The notes: generated by a model not told the origin, from the letters alone. A stretch of DNA of 64,000 bases from CAMDPA01 sp964574325 (GCA_964574325.1 CAZNMY010000001.1:1-64000), one strand, 5' to 3'; counted from the first letter of the stretch, positions 27,122-36,653 are shown. Translations and numbers: made by a program.

Positions 27122-28225
27122 ATGAAGCCAAACGAGACGTCACGCGAGCATCTCATTCATCACAACGCTTGCGGGTGTGGGGACGCCGCCGGGGGGCCAG
27201 TGGTGCTCAGCCGTCGCGGACTGTTGACCGGGGCGGCAGCGCTCGGGGCTATCGGGATAGCGGGCATCGGGATCGGCGGACGCAGCATTGCGCAGGGGGC
27301 CGCGCATCGCATCGACGTGCATCATCACGTGACGCCGCCGGTCTGGCTCGCGGAACTCAAGAAGGCCAAGAAGGACAATCCGCCGCTCGCCAACTGGTCG
27401 GTGCAGAAGTCGCTCGACGATATGGACAAGGCGGGCATCGCCACGTCGCTCACCTCGCCGACGACGCCACAGCTCGGCTTCCTGGACAAGGATACAGCGG
27501 CAAAGGTGTCGCGCGAGTCCAACGAGTGGGCGAAGAAGCTCGAGAGCGATCACAAAGGGCGCTTCGGCACGTTCGCGATGCTTCCGTTGCCCTACATCGA
27601 CGAAAGCCTGAAGGCGATCGAGTACGCGTTCGACACGCTGAAAGTCGACGGTGTCGGCATCATGACGAGCTATGGCGACAAGTGGCTCGGCGACAAGCAT
27701 TTCGATCCTGTCTGGGCAGAACTCAACCGTCGGAAGGCTACCGTCTATACGCATCCGACGAGCGCCAACTGCTGTTTGAACCTTCAGGCGGGAATCCCCG
27801 ACTCCGCGATCGAGTACGGAACGGACACGACGCGCTCGCTGGCGCAAATCATCTTTTCGGGCGGTGCCAAGACCTATGCGGACATCAATTGGATCTGGAG
27901 CCATGGCGGCGGCGCGCTGACGGCGTTCGCCGAGCGATTCCTGATTCAGATGCCGAACAGCGTCTACAAGGGCAAGATTTCCCGCGATGATGTCCAGGGG
28001 CATCTCAACCGGTTCTACTACGATACGGCGCAGGTATCGGGCGCGGGTACTTTGCAGGCGCTGGCGAAACTCGTGCCGGTGTCGCAGATCGTCTATGGCA
28101 CCGACTATCCCTATCGCACGGGGCTCGATCACACGAAGGGCGCGCAGGCGGCGTTCTCGGGGGCGGATCTCGCAGCGGTAGAACGCGGCAACGCGCTGCG
28201 GCTGGTGCCACGGTTGAAGGCTTGA
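27122..28225 (+). CDS. Tat-exported amidohydrolase (ACMSD/decarboxylase-like)
   Basis: 367 residues from ATG 27122; GGAGGAGG lies 8 nt upstream. The N-terminus has a twin-arginine signal (LSRRGLLTGAAALGAIGIAG), unusual for this family, so it likely acts in the periplasm. The TIM-barrel amidohydrolase-2 part has RIDVHHHVTPP (metal HxH), YTHPTS, WSHGGGALTAF and YGTDYPY, as in ACMSD and resorcylate-type decarboxylases. The substrate is unknown, probably an aromatic acid. A Cys-rich NACGCGD precedes the signal. First of a plus-strand catabolic-looking series. Confidence 0.85.
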   Translation: MKPNETSREHLIHHNACGCGDAAGGPVVLSRRGLLTGAAALGAIGIAGIGIGGRSIAQGAAHRIDVHHHVTPPVWLAELKKAKKDNPPLANWSVQKSLDDMDKAGIATSLTSPTTPQLGFLDKDTAAKVSRESNEWAKKLESDHKGRFGTFAMLPLPYIDESLKAIEYAFDTLKVDGVGIMTSYGDKWLGDKHFDPVWAELNRRKATVYTHPTSANCCLNLQAGIPDSAIEYGTDTTRSLAQIIFSGGAKTYADINWIWSHGGGALTAFAERFLIQMPNSVYKGKISRDDVQGHLNRFYYDTAQVSGAGTLQALAKLVPVSQIVYGTDYPYRTGLDHTKGAQAAFSGADLAAVERGNALRLVPRLKA

Positions 28226-28267
28226 GATCGAGGGACGATTTAGGCTGATATCTCAGAACGGGAAACG

Positions 28268-28301
28268 GCGGGTTACGCGGCGAAAGACGCCGCTAACCCG
28301 C
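28268..28301 (+). promoter_or_regulatory. Strong intercistronic hairpin before the GhrA-like gene
   Basis: GCGGGTTA, one bulged C, GCGGCG, loop AAAGA, then CGCCGCTAACCCGC give 14 paired bases. There is no T-run, so it is not a classic terminator. It ends 19 nt before the downstream start codon. It may protect mRNA or separate expression of the two genes. Confidence 0.6.
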
Positions 28302-28320
28302 GCTCAGAATGGAGTCCTGC

Positions 28321-29256
28321 ATGGCATTGCTGCTCGTCGATCTTCACAATCAGATCGGGAATGCGGAGGCGTGGCTGGCGAGCTTCAAAGAGCATCTGCC
28401 CGATCTCGAGATCAGGCTTTGGCCCGACGCGGGCAACGTGGCGGACATCGAATACATGGCGTTCATGCGGCCCGATTTCGACGTGCTGCCGACGTTTCCC
28501 AACCTGAAGGGGATGTTCAGCCGGTCGGCCGGTGTCGAAGGGTTCGCGGGGCATCCGAAGTTTCCGAAGGTGCCGCTCGGCAAGGTCGAGCCGTCCACCG
28601 GCGATCCGATGATGACGGAGTACGTCGTCATGCACGCGCTGCGGCTGCATCGTGAGATGCCGAAGTTTCACGCTGCGCAGTCGCGACGCGAATGGCTGAA
28701 GGTTCCGATCAAGCGGCCGGAACAACGGCGGATCGGCTTTCTCGGATATGGCGCGATGGCGCAGGCGCCGGCGCAGATCCTCAAGGCACTCGGATTTCCG
28801 GTTTCGGCCTGGGTGCGTTCACCGAGACCGGGGGCCGATATTCCGGTTCATGCCGGACACGGCCAGCTCGCAGCGTTTCTCGGGCAGACCGACATCGCGA
28901 TTTGCCTGTTGCCGCTGACGCCGGAGACCGAAGGTATTTTCTGCGCGCGCACGTTCGCGATGATGCCGGCCGGAGCTATGCTGGTGAACCTCGGCCGCGG
29001 CAAACACGTCGTCGATGCCGATCTCATCGCAGCGCTCGATTCCGGCCATCTCGAGCACGCGTCTCTCGATGTGACGTGGCCCGAGCCGCTGCCGGAGAGC
29101 AGCCCGCTGTGGTCGCATCCGAAGGTGACGATCCTGCCGCACATCGCGCGGCGGCCGACGGTCGGGCAGATCGTGAAGGAGATCGCGGCGAACGTCCGCA
29201 GCGTGCGCGCCGGGGGCGGATTGCTGCAGCAGATCGATGTTGCGCGCGGGTATTGA
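28321..29256 (+). CDS. ghrA: Glyoxylate/hydroxypyruvate reductase A-like dehydrogenase
   Basis: 311 residues from ATG 28321 (GGAG 7 nt upstream, better than ATG 28309). D-2-hydroxyacid dehydrogenase fold with an NAD(P)-binding IGFLGYGAMAQAPAQILKALG, WVRSPRP, LPLTPETEGIF, and catalytic region LVNLGRGKHVVDADLIAALDSGHLEHASLDVTWPEPLP. The end, ILPHIARRPT, carries the active His. Reduces glyoxylate or hydroxypyruvate in the family; substrate here is not certain. Confidence 0.85.
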   Translation: MALLLVDLHNQIGNAEAWLASFKEHLPDLEIRLWPDAGNVADIEYMAFMRPDFDVLPTFPNLKGMFSRSAGVEGFAGHPKFPKVPLGKVEPSTGDPMMTEYVVMHALRLHREMPKFHAAQSRREWLKVPIKRPEQRRIGFLGYGAMAQAPAQILKALGFPVSAWVRSPRPGADIPVHAGHGQLAAFLGQTDIAICLLPLTPETEGIFCARTFAMMPAGAMLVNLGRGKHVVDADLIAALDSGHLEHASLDVTWPEPLPESSPLWSHPKVTILPHIARRPTVGQIVKEIAANVRSVRAGGGLLQQIDVARGY

Positions 29257-29293
29257 GCTTGCCGAATTCGCGTTCTCGCGTGCTGGAGAAGTC

Positions 29294-30385
29294 ATGTCTG
29301 CAGAAAAAGCATCCACCAAGGCCGTCTCTCTCGATGCAGTGCAGGTTCAGCACTTCGTCGAGAGCATCTTCAGGGTTGCCGGATGGAATGCGACAGATGC
29401 GAAGGTCGCGGCCGATTGCCTGATCGGGTCGGATCGTGCCGGGCATGCCTCGCACGGGATCGGGCTCATTCCGATGTACGTGGACACGATCAAGTCGGGT
29501 TGTCTAAAGCCGGAGTGGACTGCGCTGACGATGAAGGACGATGGGCCGTTCGTGGTCATCGACGGGCGGCGCAGTCTGGGTCAGGTCGGTGCGCGCGATG
29601 CGACGCTGAAAGGGATCGCGACGGCGCGGGCGCACGGTATCGCGCTGGTCAATCTGATCGACAGTCATCACGTCGGCCGCATCGGGCACTATGGCGAGAT
29701 GGTCGCGCGAGAAGGGTTCGTCGGCTTGTTCTGGGTGAACGTGCACGGGCGCAAGCCGACCGTGGTTCCGTTCGGCGCGCGTGAGCCGCGGTTCTCGACC
29801 AACCCGCACTGCGTCGCCATTCCGCGGCAGGGTGCCGATCCGTTTCTGCTCGATTTCGCGACGTCGGAAATGGCGGTCAACAAGGCGCGGGTCGCTTTCG
29901 CAAAGGGCGAAAAAGTGCGGCACGGAACGCTGCTCGATCATCAAGGGCGGCCGACCGACGACCCCGGCGTGTTGTGGGCCGATCCGCGCGGCTCGATCGC
30001 GACGTTCGGGCTGCACAAGGGCTCTGGGCTCGCGATCGTATGCGAGTTGATGTCGGCGGTGCTGGCTGGCGGGCCGCTGGTGGCCGACAAGCAAGAGGCC
30101 GGCGCGATCCTCAACAACGTGACGGCGCTCGTCATCGATCCCAGGCGGATGGCGGTCGGCGACGAGCCGATCGAAGCAGCGACCGACCGCATGATCGCGT
30201 GGGTGAAGAGTGCGGCGGTGGCGGACGGCGTCGATCAGGTACTTACCCCGGGCGAGCCCGAGCAGATCAACCGCGCGCGGCTGGGATCGCGAATCGAGAT
30301 CGATTCGGCGACGTGGGGAGACATCTGCAAGGCGGCGGCGAAGATGGGGCTGAGCGAGGCGGAGGTGCCTCGGGCGATCGGTTAG
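29294..30385 (+). CDS. Ldh-family malate/L-lactate-type dehydrogenase
   Basis: 363 residues from ATG 29294, 5 nt after GGAG. It belongs to the NAD(P)-dependent Ldh_2 family: ADCLIGSDRAGHASHGIGLI, NLIDSHHVGRIGHYGEMVA, STNPHCVAIPRQG, LDFATSEMAVNKARVA and GLHKGSGLAIVCELMSAVLAGG. These enzymes oxidise 2-hydroxy acids (malate, lactate, ureidoglycolate, sulfolactate) to keto acids. Substrate cannot be set. 37 nt after the GhrA-like gene. Confidence 0.9.
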   Translation: MSAEKASTKAVSLDAVQVQHFVESIFRVAGWNATDAKVAADCLIGSDRAGHASHGIGLIPMYVDTIKSGCLKPEWTALTMKDDGPFVVIDGRRSLGQVGARDATLKGIATARAHGIALVNLIDSHHVGRIGHYGEMVAREGFVGLFWVNVHGRKPTVVPFGAREPRFSTNPHCVAIPRQGADPFLLDFATSEMAVNKARVAFAKGEKVRHGTLLDHQGRPTDDPGVLWADPRGSIATFGLHKGSGLAIVCELMSAVLAGGPLVADKQEAGAILNNVTALVIDPRRMAVGDEPIEAATDRMIAWVKSAAVADGVDQVLTPGEPEQINRARLGSRIEIDSATWGDICKAAAKMGLSEAEVPRAIG

Positions 30386-30419
30386 GTCAGGTGGCGGGCG
30401 AGAGCTAGAGACGACGATC

Positions 30420-31616
30420 ATGCGCGTGATGATGTTCCATCTGATGCCGTATGCGGACCTCGACCTGTCGGTGAAGGATCAGTATCGCAGCGTGTGGGTC
30501 GTGCTGCCGAATACCCATTTCGATCCGGTGAAGGGGCATGCCCTCTACAACCGGTATCTGGACGAATTGGAGTTGGGTGCAGAACTCGGGTTCGACGGCG
30601 TCTGCGTCAACGAGCATCACCAATGCGCCTATGGCATCATGCCTTCGCCGGTGGTCACGGCGTCGGCGCTGTCGCGGCGCGTGAAGACGGCGAAGATTGC
30701 AATCCTCGGCAATGCGTTCTGCCTGCGCGACAATCCGCTGACGCTCGCCGAAGAGCACGCGATGATCGACTGCATCACCGGCGGGCGTCTCATCACGGGT
30801 TTCGTGCGCGGGGTCGGGGCGGAGTATTTCTCGACGGGTGCCAATCCCGTCTACAGTCTCGAGCGGCACCAGGAAGCGCACGATCTCGTGGTGCAGGCGT
30901 GGACGCGGCCGGGGCCGTTCGCGTTCGAAGGCAAGCACTTCCATTTCGAATACGTGAACGTGTGGCCGCGTCCGTTCCAGCAGCCGCATCCGCCGATCTG
31001 GTGCCCGAGCCAGGGTAGCCTCGAGACGATCGAGTGGGCGGCGCATCCCGATCGCAAATACGTCTACCTGCAGACGTACTCGCCGATGGCGTCGGTGCAG
31101 CGCTATCTCGATCTCTATCGCAAGGTGGCGGCGACGAAGTACGGCTATACGGCCAATTCAGACCGTATCGGATGGTGCGCGCCGGTCTATGTGGGCGAGA
31201 CCGACGAGGCTGCGATGAACGAGGCGCGACCGCACATCGAGGCGATGTTCAACGTCTTCCTGCCGAAGGTTTCGGAAATGATGTTCTTTCCGCCCGGTTA
31301 CATGTCGAACGCGTCGTTGCAGAACATTCTGGCGCACAAGCCGGCGGCGAGGAAAGAGCGGGCTACGATCGAGGCGCTGGTCGAGAAGGGCATCGTGATC
31401 GTGGGCGGGCCGGACACCGTGCGCGCCAAACTGACGGAGGCGCACGAGCGGATGGGCTTCCAGGAATTCCTGGCGATGCCACAGTTCGGGACGATGCCGG
31501 CGGGTCTCGTCGAGGGGAACGTGCGCCGCTTCTGCGCGGAGGTCATGCCCGCGCTGAAGGCGCTCACCGACAAGGACTACCGCGGGTTCGAGCCGAGCAA
31601 GGCGGCGGCGGAGTAG
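30420..31616 (+). CDS. LLM-class flavin-dependent monooxygenase
   Basis: 398 residues, luciferase-like TIM barrel. Diagnostic stretches are ELGFDGVCVNEHHQCAYGIMPSP, AILGNAFCLRDNPLTLAEEHAM, ITGGRLITGFVRGVGAEYF, and HFHFEYVNVWPRPFQQPHPPIW. It uses FMNH2 and O2 on an unknown substrate. 34 nt after the Ldh-family gene, so probably in the same transcript. Convergent with the DUF1330 gene, 19 bp between stops. Confidence 0.9.
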   Translation: MRVMMFHLMPYADLDLSVKDQYRSVWVVLPNTHFDPVKGHALYNRYLDELELGAELGFDGVCVNEHHQCAYGIMPSPVVTASALSRRVKTAKIAILGNAFCLRDNPLTLAEEHAMIDCITGGRLITGFVRGVGAEYFSTGANPVYSLERHQEAHDLVVQAWTRPGPFAFEGKHFHFEYVNVWPRPFQQPHPPIWCPSQGSLETIEWAAHPDRKYVYLQTYSPMASVQRYLDLYRKVAATKYGYTANSDRIGWCAPVYVGETDEAAMNEARPHIEAMFNVFLPKVSEMMFFPPGYMSNASLQNILAHKPAARKERATIEALVEKGIVIVGGPDTVRAKLTEAHERMGFQEFLAMPQFGTMPAGLVEGNVRRFCAEVMPALKALTDKDYRGFEPSKAAAE

Positions 31617-31635
31617 GCGGTGCAGGCGCGCCTGA

Positions 31636-31938
31636 CTATTTCGTGAACTCGCCGGCTTCGAGAATGGTCAGCTCGACTTCGCCGCCGCCGTTCTTGCGGT
31701 GCGTGGAAGCGGCCTGATACTCGGGCGATTCGTGGCAGGCGACAGCCGCTTCGAGCGTCGGGAATTCGATCACGACGAAGCGCTCGAACTTCTTCGGGCC
31801 CTCGAGAATCTCGAAGCGGCCACCGCGGGCGAGTATCTTGCCGCCGAATTTCGCCATGATGCCGGGCACCTGATCCGTGTAGCGCTTGTAGGCGACGGGA
31901 TCGGTGATCTTCGAGCGGGCGAGCCAATAGGCGGGCAT
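31636..31938 (-). CDS. DUF1330 small protein
   Basis: 100 residues from ATG 31938 (MPAYWLARSKITDPVAYKRY). The ferredoxin-like dimeric alpha/beta fold of DUF1330 is evident in GGKILARGGRFEILEG, ERFVVIEFPTLEAAVACHESPEYQ. This family is related to antibiotic-biosynthesis monooxygenase-type folds but has no established activity. Longer frame to 33195 is an opposite-strand artefact of the acyl-CoA dehydrogenase gene. Confidence 0.9.
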   Translation of the reverse strand: MPAYWLARSKITDPVAYKRYTDQVPGIMAKFGGKILARGGRFEILEGPKKFERFVVIEFPTLEAAVACHESPEYQAASTHRKNGGGEVELTILEAGEFTK

Positions 31939-32055
31939 GTCTGAAACTCCGTTTCGTTTCGTGTCGTTGGGGGACTTTGAAGCGCTGGCCTTGATGGCGT
32001 GATCGACTATGCTGGAGGCAACCGAGCTTTGTCGCACCGGAGGGAACGCATCGCC

Positions 32056-33216
32056 ATGAGCATGAATTTCACGCTCCCGGAAGAACTGCAACTGCTGCAG
32101 CGCAACCTGCGCCGCTACGTCGATACGGAGATGATCCCGCACGAGCGAGAAACGATGCTGGCCAACGAGCTCAAGCCGGAGTGGCGAGAGCGCTTCGTGA
32201 AAGGCATGAAGGATCTCGGCGTCTACAAGCTCGACATTCCCGAGGAGTTCGGTGGCGCCGGGCTCGGCCTGCTCGCCAAGGCGATCGTGTGGCAGGAGCT
32301 GGGGCGGACGGTCGCGCTGCCCGCGCGCGGCGATCACATCACAGGGCCGAACGCGCGCGGTATCCTCTATGCGCTCAAGGGCGAGATGCGCGAGCGCTAT
32401 CTGTTGCCCGTGCTGCGCGGCGAGAAGGAAGCCTGTTTCGCGCAGACGGAGCCCGATGCGGGTTCCGATCCCGCGTCGATGCGGACGACGGCGGTGCGCG
32501 AGGGCGATACTTACGTGATCAACGGGACGAAACGGTTCATCACGGGGGCTGCCAAGTCGCACTTCATGCAGCTGATGGCGGCGACGGATCGCGCGAAGGG
32601 CTCGAAAGGCGGGATCTCCTGCTTCATCGTCGACATGGATACGCCCGGCGTGAAGCTCGGCGCGCAATACGAGACGATGATGGGCGACAAGCCCTGGGAG
32701 ATCATTCTCGACAACGTGCGCGTGCCGGCGAGCCATCTCGTCGGCGAAGAAGGCGGCGGGTTCAAGCTGGCGCAGGGCTGGCTGGGACATGGCCGGGTGA
32801 AGCACGGCGCACGCGCACTCGGCGTCGCGGAGCGTTCGCTCGAACTTGCGACGAGCTATGCGCATCAGCGCGTCACGTTCGGTCGTCCGCTGGCGGATCG
32901 GCAGGGCATCCAGTGGATGCTGGGCGACATGTACATGGATCTGGAGGTCGGCAAGATGCTCGTCTACCGCGCGGCGTCGCTGATCGAGGGCGGCGAGGAG
33001 GCGCGGATGGAGGCCTATCACGCCAAGTATTTCTGCGACGAGATGGCGTTCAAGGCGGCGGATCAGTGCATGCAGATCCATGGCGGTATCGCGCTGACGA
33101 CGGACCTGCCGATCGAGCGGATGTGGCGGCAGCAGCGGAGCTACCGCATCACCGAGGGAGCGAGTGAAGTCATGCGCACAGTGCTCGCGCGGCACGTGAT
33201 GAAGAAGTACGGGTGA
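32056..33216 (+). CDS. Acyl-CoA dehydrogenase family protein
   Basis: 386 residues from ATG 32056, with GGAGGG about 12 nt upstream; ATG 32062 is possible. FAD-dependent alpha,beta-dehydrogenation of an acyl-CoA. Signatures: CFAQTEPDAGSDPASMRTTA, YVINGTKRFITGAAKS, LAQGWLGHGRVKHGARALG, QMHGG-type MQIHGGIALTTDLPIERMWR, YRITEGASEVMR. Length is normal. The electron acceptor would be ETF. It diverges from DUF1330 and is 28 nt before a hydrolase. Confidence 0.9.
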   Translation: MSMNFTLPEELQLLQRNLRRYVDTEMIPHERETMLANELKPEWRERFVKGMKDLGVYKLDIPEEFGGAGLGLLAKAIVWQELGRTVALPARGDHITGPNARGILYALKGEMRERYLLPVLRGEKEACFAQTEPDAGSDPASMRTTAVREGDTYVINGTKRFITGAAKSHFMQLMAATDRAKGSKGGISCFIVDMDTPGVKLGAQYETMMGDKPWEIILDNVRVPASHLVGEEGGGFKLAQGWLGHGRVKHGARALGVAERSLELATSYAHQRVTFGRPLADRQGIQWMLGDMYMDLEVGKMLVYRAASLIEGGEEARMEAYHAKYFCDEMAFKAADQCMQIHGGIALTTDLPIERMWRQQRSYRITEGASEVMRTVLARHVMKKYG

Positions 33217-33244
33217 GCAGCGGCGAGCAGAGCGCAGGCGTCAG

Positions 33245-34021
33245 ATGAATAGCGTGACGACCGAGACGATCGAGATCGACGACTGCAGGCTCGTCGTGCG
33301 GCGCGTGGGGCGCGGCCGGCCGCTATTGTGGCTGCACGGCACGGATGGACTAGCCGAATGGCCCGACATCATCGACCGCCTCGCCGAGCGGCATGAAGTG
33401 ATCGCGCCGGATCATCCGGGCTTCGGGGAAAGTACGATCCCCGGCTGGATGGGCGATGTGTCGGACCTCGCTTATCTCTATCTCGATCTGTCGAAAAGGC
33501 TCGGGCTCGAACGCTTCGATCTGGTCGGACATTCGCTGGGCGGCTGGATCGCGCTGGAAATGGCGGTGCGGCAGACGCAGAGGATGGCGTCGCTGGCGCT
33601 GATCGCGCCGGCCGGCCTGCACGTAAAGGGCCAGTCCAAATGCGATATCTTCATGATCGATCCGGACGAGCAGGCGCGCCTCGCGTTTGCTGATCCGGCG
33701 CTGGCAGAGGCGGCGGCCGTGCGGGCGTCGGCATCGAAGAACCAGGAGATCGCGATCGCCAATCGTGTCGCGTCGGCCCGGTTCGGATGGAACCCGCGGT
33801 TTCACAATCCGAGGCTCGAACGATGGCTGCACCGCGTCGACGTGCCGACGCTGATCGTCTGGGGAAGTGAGGACCGGATCTTTTCCCCCGGTCATGCGGA
33901 GGCTTTTGTGCGCGCCATTCCTGGTTCTCGCCTCGCGATGATCGAGAAGGCGGGGCACTTGCCGCACGTGGAGCGGCTCGAGGAAACGCATCGGGTTCTC
34001 GCCGCGTTGTTTGGTCCATGA
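33245..34021 (+). CDS. Alpha/beta-fold hydrolase
   Basis: 258 residues. Catalytic triad is readable: Ser in LVGHSLGGWIALEMAV, Asp in VWGSEDRIFSPGHA, His in KAGHLPHVERLEE. Oxyanion region is LLWLHGTDGLAEWPD. Closest in style to meta-cleavage and dienelactone-like hydrolases of catabolic gene clusters; substrate unknown. 28 nt downstream of the acyl-CoA dehydrogenase and likely co-transcribed. Confidence 0.85.
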   Translation: MNSVTTETIEIDDCRLVVRRVGRGRPLLWLHGTDGLAEWPDIIDRLAERHEVIAPDHPGFGESTIPGWMGDVSDLAYLYLDLSKRLGLERFDLVGHSLGGWIALEMAVRQTQRMASLALIAPAGLHVKGQSKCDIFMIDPDEQARLAFADPALAEAAAVRASASKNQEIAIANRVASARFGWNPRFHNPRLERWLHRVDVPTLIVWGSEDRIFSPGHAEAFVRAIPGSRLAMIEKAGHLPHVERLEETHRVLAALFGP

Positions 34022-34173
34022 ACCAGGGCGGCTCGCAGATGGACGCGTGAGACAAATCGCTTTAGTCCAGGCCGGGAGGCATCGAGCAAGCCGGTTGTGG
34101 GGGACCCCTTCCGGTCGTGGCATCGAAGTGCTGGCTTCCAAGCAATGGGGCATTGGGGCATCAGACGAGATCC

Positions 34174-35616
34174 ATGGCGGGAAAGAAGAAGCACCGCCGT
34201 CGAAGGCATCGGTTGCAGCAGCAGAGCGGCGCGCTGCGGCGGGTGCAGAAGACTGCCGTGTCGTCTGGGGCTGCCGAGCCGTCCGGTGCGCCTGTGAACG
34301 TAGCCGCTGAGCCGATATTGGCGCGGGTGGAACTTCCCGTTGTTGGAACCGGTTCAGCCAGCGGGCCAAGCGAGCCTTCCGCAAAGCAGCGCTCTCCGGC
34401 ATTGCGCGTGTGGCGGAACCGGAACTATCTGCTGTTCGAGGCCGGTTGGTTCCCGCAGAGCATCACGACGTGGATCCAGCGCATCGGCGTGACATGGCTC
34501 GCGTGGGAGCTGACGCATTCGAATGCCTGGGTGGGGGCGATCGCCGCGGCGGATCTCGCACCGATGATCGTGCTGGCGCCGATCGCGGGTGCCATGGCCG
34601 ATCGCGCGAGCAATGCGATGCGGTTGCTGCGCCTGACCAAGGTGCTGATGCTGGCGCAGGCCGTCGTGCTGGCGGTTCTGATGTACGCCGACCTGATGTC
34701 GATCGAGATTCTGTTCGCGCTGTCGCTCGTGACCGGAGTGATCCATCCCTATGCCTCCGCGGCAAGACAGATCGTGCTCGCCAGCTCGGTGGTGCGCGAG
34801 GACTTCCCGTCGGCGATCGCGCTCGATAGTGCGCTGTTCCAATCATGCCGGTTCATCGGGCCGGCGCTGGCCGCGATCATGATCGTGTGGTGGGGCGTGA
34901 GCAGTACGTTCATCGCGCACATCGCGGGGAACGTCATTCTGCTGGCGACGCTGATGTTCATGAAGATCGAGCCGCGAGACCGGCGAGGGCACGTTCGCCG
35001 GAGCCTGCTGATCGAGATCGCGGACAGCGTGAACTACACGCGGGGACATGGTGCGATATGGCCGCTGTTCCTGCTGCTGACGGTTGCATCGATCCTGCTG
35101 CGACCCGTGCAGGAATTGCTGCCGGGGTTCGCGAGTAAGGTCTTCGATGCGGGGCCGGAGGGCCTCGGGTGGCTCGCATCGAGCATGGGGATCGGCGCGA
35201 CGGCGAGCGCGACGTGGATCGCTTTCCGCGGGCGGATCGAAGGTCTCAGCAATTGGGCGATCGCCGGCGGGTTGATCCTGGTGCTCGCGACATTGGGTTT
35301 CGCCGCCACCGATCAGCTCTGGCTCGGGCTGATCTTCGCTGGCTTGACCGCTTTCGGCATCAATACGATGTCGACGAGCATCCAGACGATCACGCAGTCG
35401 GTCGTGTCGGACGGCATGCGCGGGCGCGTGATGAGCCTCTACAGCTTGATATTTCGCGGTCTGCCCGCGATCGGCGCGCTGGTGCTGGGCTCGATCGCCG
35501 ACAAGATCGGGCTGTCGCGGACGTTCACCATCGTGGCGCTGATGTCGCTGTGCGTGTGGGGGCTGGTGGCCGTCAAGGCGCGCACCATCGCCGAGGCCGT
35601 GCGGCGGGATATGTGA
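34174..35616 (+). CDS. MFS transporter (MFS_3/EntS-like)
   Basis: 480 residues if ATG 34174 is used. A basic N-terminal extension (GKKKHRRRRHRLQQQ) and a flexible linker of about 90 residues precede the membrane part. About 12 hydrophobic segments follow. Recognisable family pieces: FEAGWFPQSITTWIQRIGVTW, GAIAAADLAPMIVLAPIAGAMADR, SAIALDSALFQSCRFIGPALA, MRGRVMSLYSLIFRGLPAIGALVLG. Efflux of a small product is probable. The Arg/Lys-rich N-terminus is not typical of this family. Confidence 0.8.
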   Translation: MAGKKKHRRRRHRLQQQSGALRRVQKTAVSSGAAEPSGAPVNVAAEPILARVELPVVGTGSASGPSEPSAKQRSPALRVWRNRNYLLFEAGWFPQSITTWIQRIGVTWLAWELTHSNAWVGAIAAADLAPMIVLAPIAGAMADRASNAMRLLRLTKVLMLAQAVVLAVLMYADLMSIEILFALSLVTGVIHPYASAARQIVLASSVVREDFPSAIALDSALFQSCRFIGPALAAIMIVWWGVSSTFIAHIAGNVILLATLMFMKIEPRDRRGHVRRSLLIEIADSVNYTRGHGAIWPLFLLLTVASILLRPVQELLPGFASKVFDAGPEGLGWLASSMGIGATASATWIAFRGRIEGLSNWAIAGGLILVLATLGFAATDQLWLGLIFAGLTAFGINTMSTSIQTITQSVVSDGMRGRVMSLYSLIFRGLPAIGALVLGSIADKIGLSRTFTIVALMSLCVWGLVAVKARTIAEAVRRDM

Positions 35617-35750
35617 CGATCGGGCAGTCATCGGCGCCGCGGGATGGCCTCGGCCACACGGGTCTATTGATGCGCATCAACGTGCGGAGCAGCGGCGCTG
35701 GCGCATGATGCCGGCAGTTCGATATGGCTTCGTGAACATTGAGGCGCGAC

Positions 35751-36596
35751 ATGGCTTACAAGACGATCTTGGTGCATTTGAACGACGAGCGCCGGGTGGG
35801 CCAGCTCATCGATGTCGCGGCGCATGTCGCCGATCAGAACGAAGCTCATGTGATCGGTCTCTATGTCGTCCCGTCGCTGGTCGTCGGCTCGCTCGGAGGC
35901 GTCGGCGGGCGGCTGGCGCAGAGCGGCCGGGCCGCGTTCAAGGAGGAAGCGAAGCGGATCGAGGGGGCGTTCTACGAGGCCATGAAGGGCCGGACGGGCG
36001 TCGGTGAATGGCGGCTGATCGAGCCGCCGCGCGACCATCCCGGCACGGCAGAGGCCGTCATCGAGCAGGCGCGCAGCGTCGATCTCGTGGTGGCCAACCA
36101 GACCGACAGCGAGTGGGAATACAGCCTGCTGCTCGATTTTCCGGAGCGCTTGGCACTTGAGAGCGGAAGGCCCACGCTGATCGTGCCCAATGCCGGGCGT
36201 TTCCCTCGTGTGGGGCAGCGCGCGATGGTCGCGTGGAACGGGAAGCGAGAGGCTACACGGGCGGTGTTCGATGCGATGCCGCTGCTGCAGAATGCCGATG
36301 CCGTGAAGGTGCTGTGGGTCAATCCCGGGCAGAAGGCGGCGAATACGATGGGGCGGACGCCCGGCGAGGACCTCGCCGCGACGCTGGCGCGCCACGGGGT
36401 GAAGTGCGAGCTGAGCAGCTCGGTGACTGCAGGTATCGAGGTCGGCGACGATCTGTTGTCGCGGCTCGCTGATTTCGGCGCCGATCTGCTGGTCATGGGG
36501 TGCTACGGCCATTCGCGTATCCGCGAGTTCGTGATGGGTGGCGCAACGCGCGAGATCCTTCGCCATATGACGGTTCCCGTGCTGATGTCGCACTGA
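35751..36596 (+). CDS. Universal stress protein with two UspA-type domains
   Basis: 281 residues from ATG 35751, GAGG 7 nt upstream; the four codons before it are not supported. The first domain begins MAYKTILVHLNDERR. The second half carries MVAWNGKREATRAVFDAMPLL and the ATP-loop type end GADLLVMGCYGHSRIREFVMGGATREILRHMTVPVLMSH. Duplicated Usp proteins bind nucleotides and promote survival under stress. A terminator follows. Confidence 0.9.
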   Translation: MAYKTILVHLNDERRVGQLIDVAAHVADQNEAHVIGLYVVPSLVVGSLGGVGGRLAQSGRAAFKEEAKRIEGAFYEAMKGRTGVGEWRLIEPPRDHPGTAEAVIEQARSVDLVVANQTDSEWEYSLLLDFPERLALESGRPTLIVPNAGRFPRVGQRAMVAWNGKREATRAVFDAMPLLQNADAVKVLWVNPGQKAANTMGRTPGEDLAATLARHGVKCELSSSVTAGIEVGDDLLSRLADFGADLLVMGCYGHSRIREFVMGGATREILRHMTVPVLMSH

Positions 36597-36618
36597 GGGG
36601 CCATTGCGATGTTTCATT

Positions 36619-36653
36619 CCGGCCGTCCGGTCTCGATGGGATCGGGCGGCCGG
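36619..36653 (+). terminator. Rho-independent-type terminator after the universal stress gene
   Basis: CCGGCCGTCC (36619-36628) pairs with GGGCGGCCGG (36644-36653), one G-U pair, followed by a T-rich TTTCGTTTC. Confidence 0.7.
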
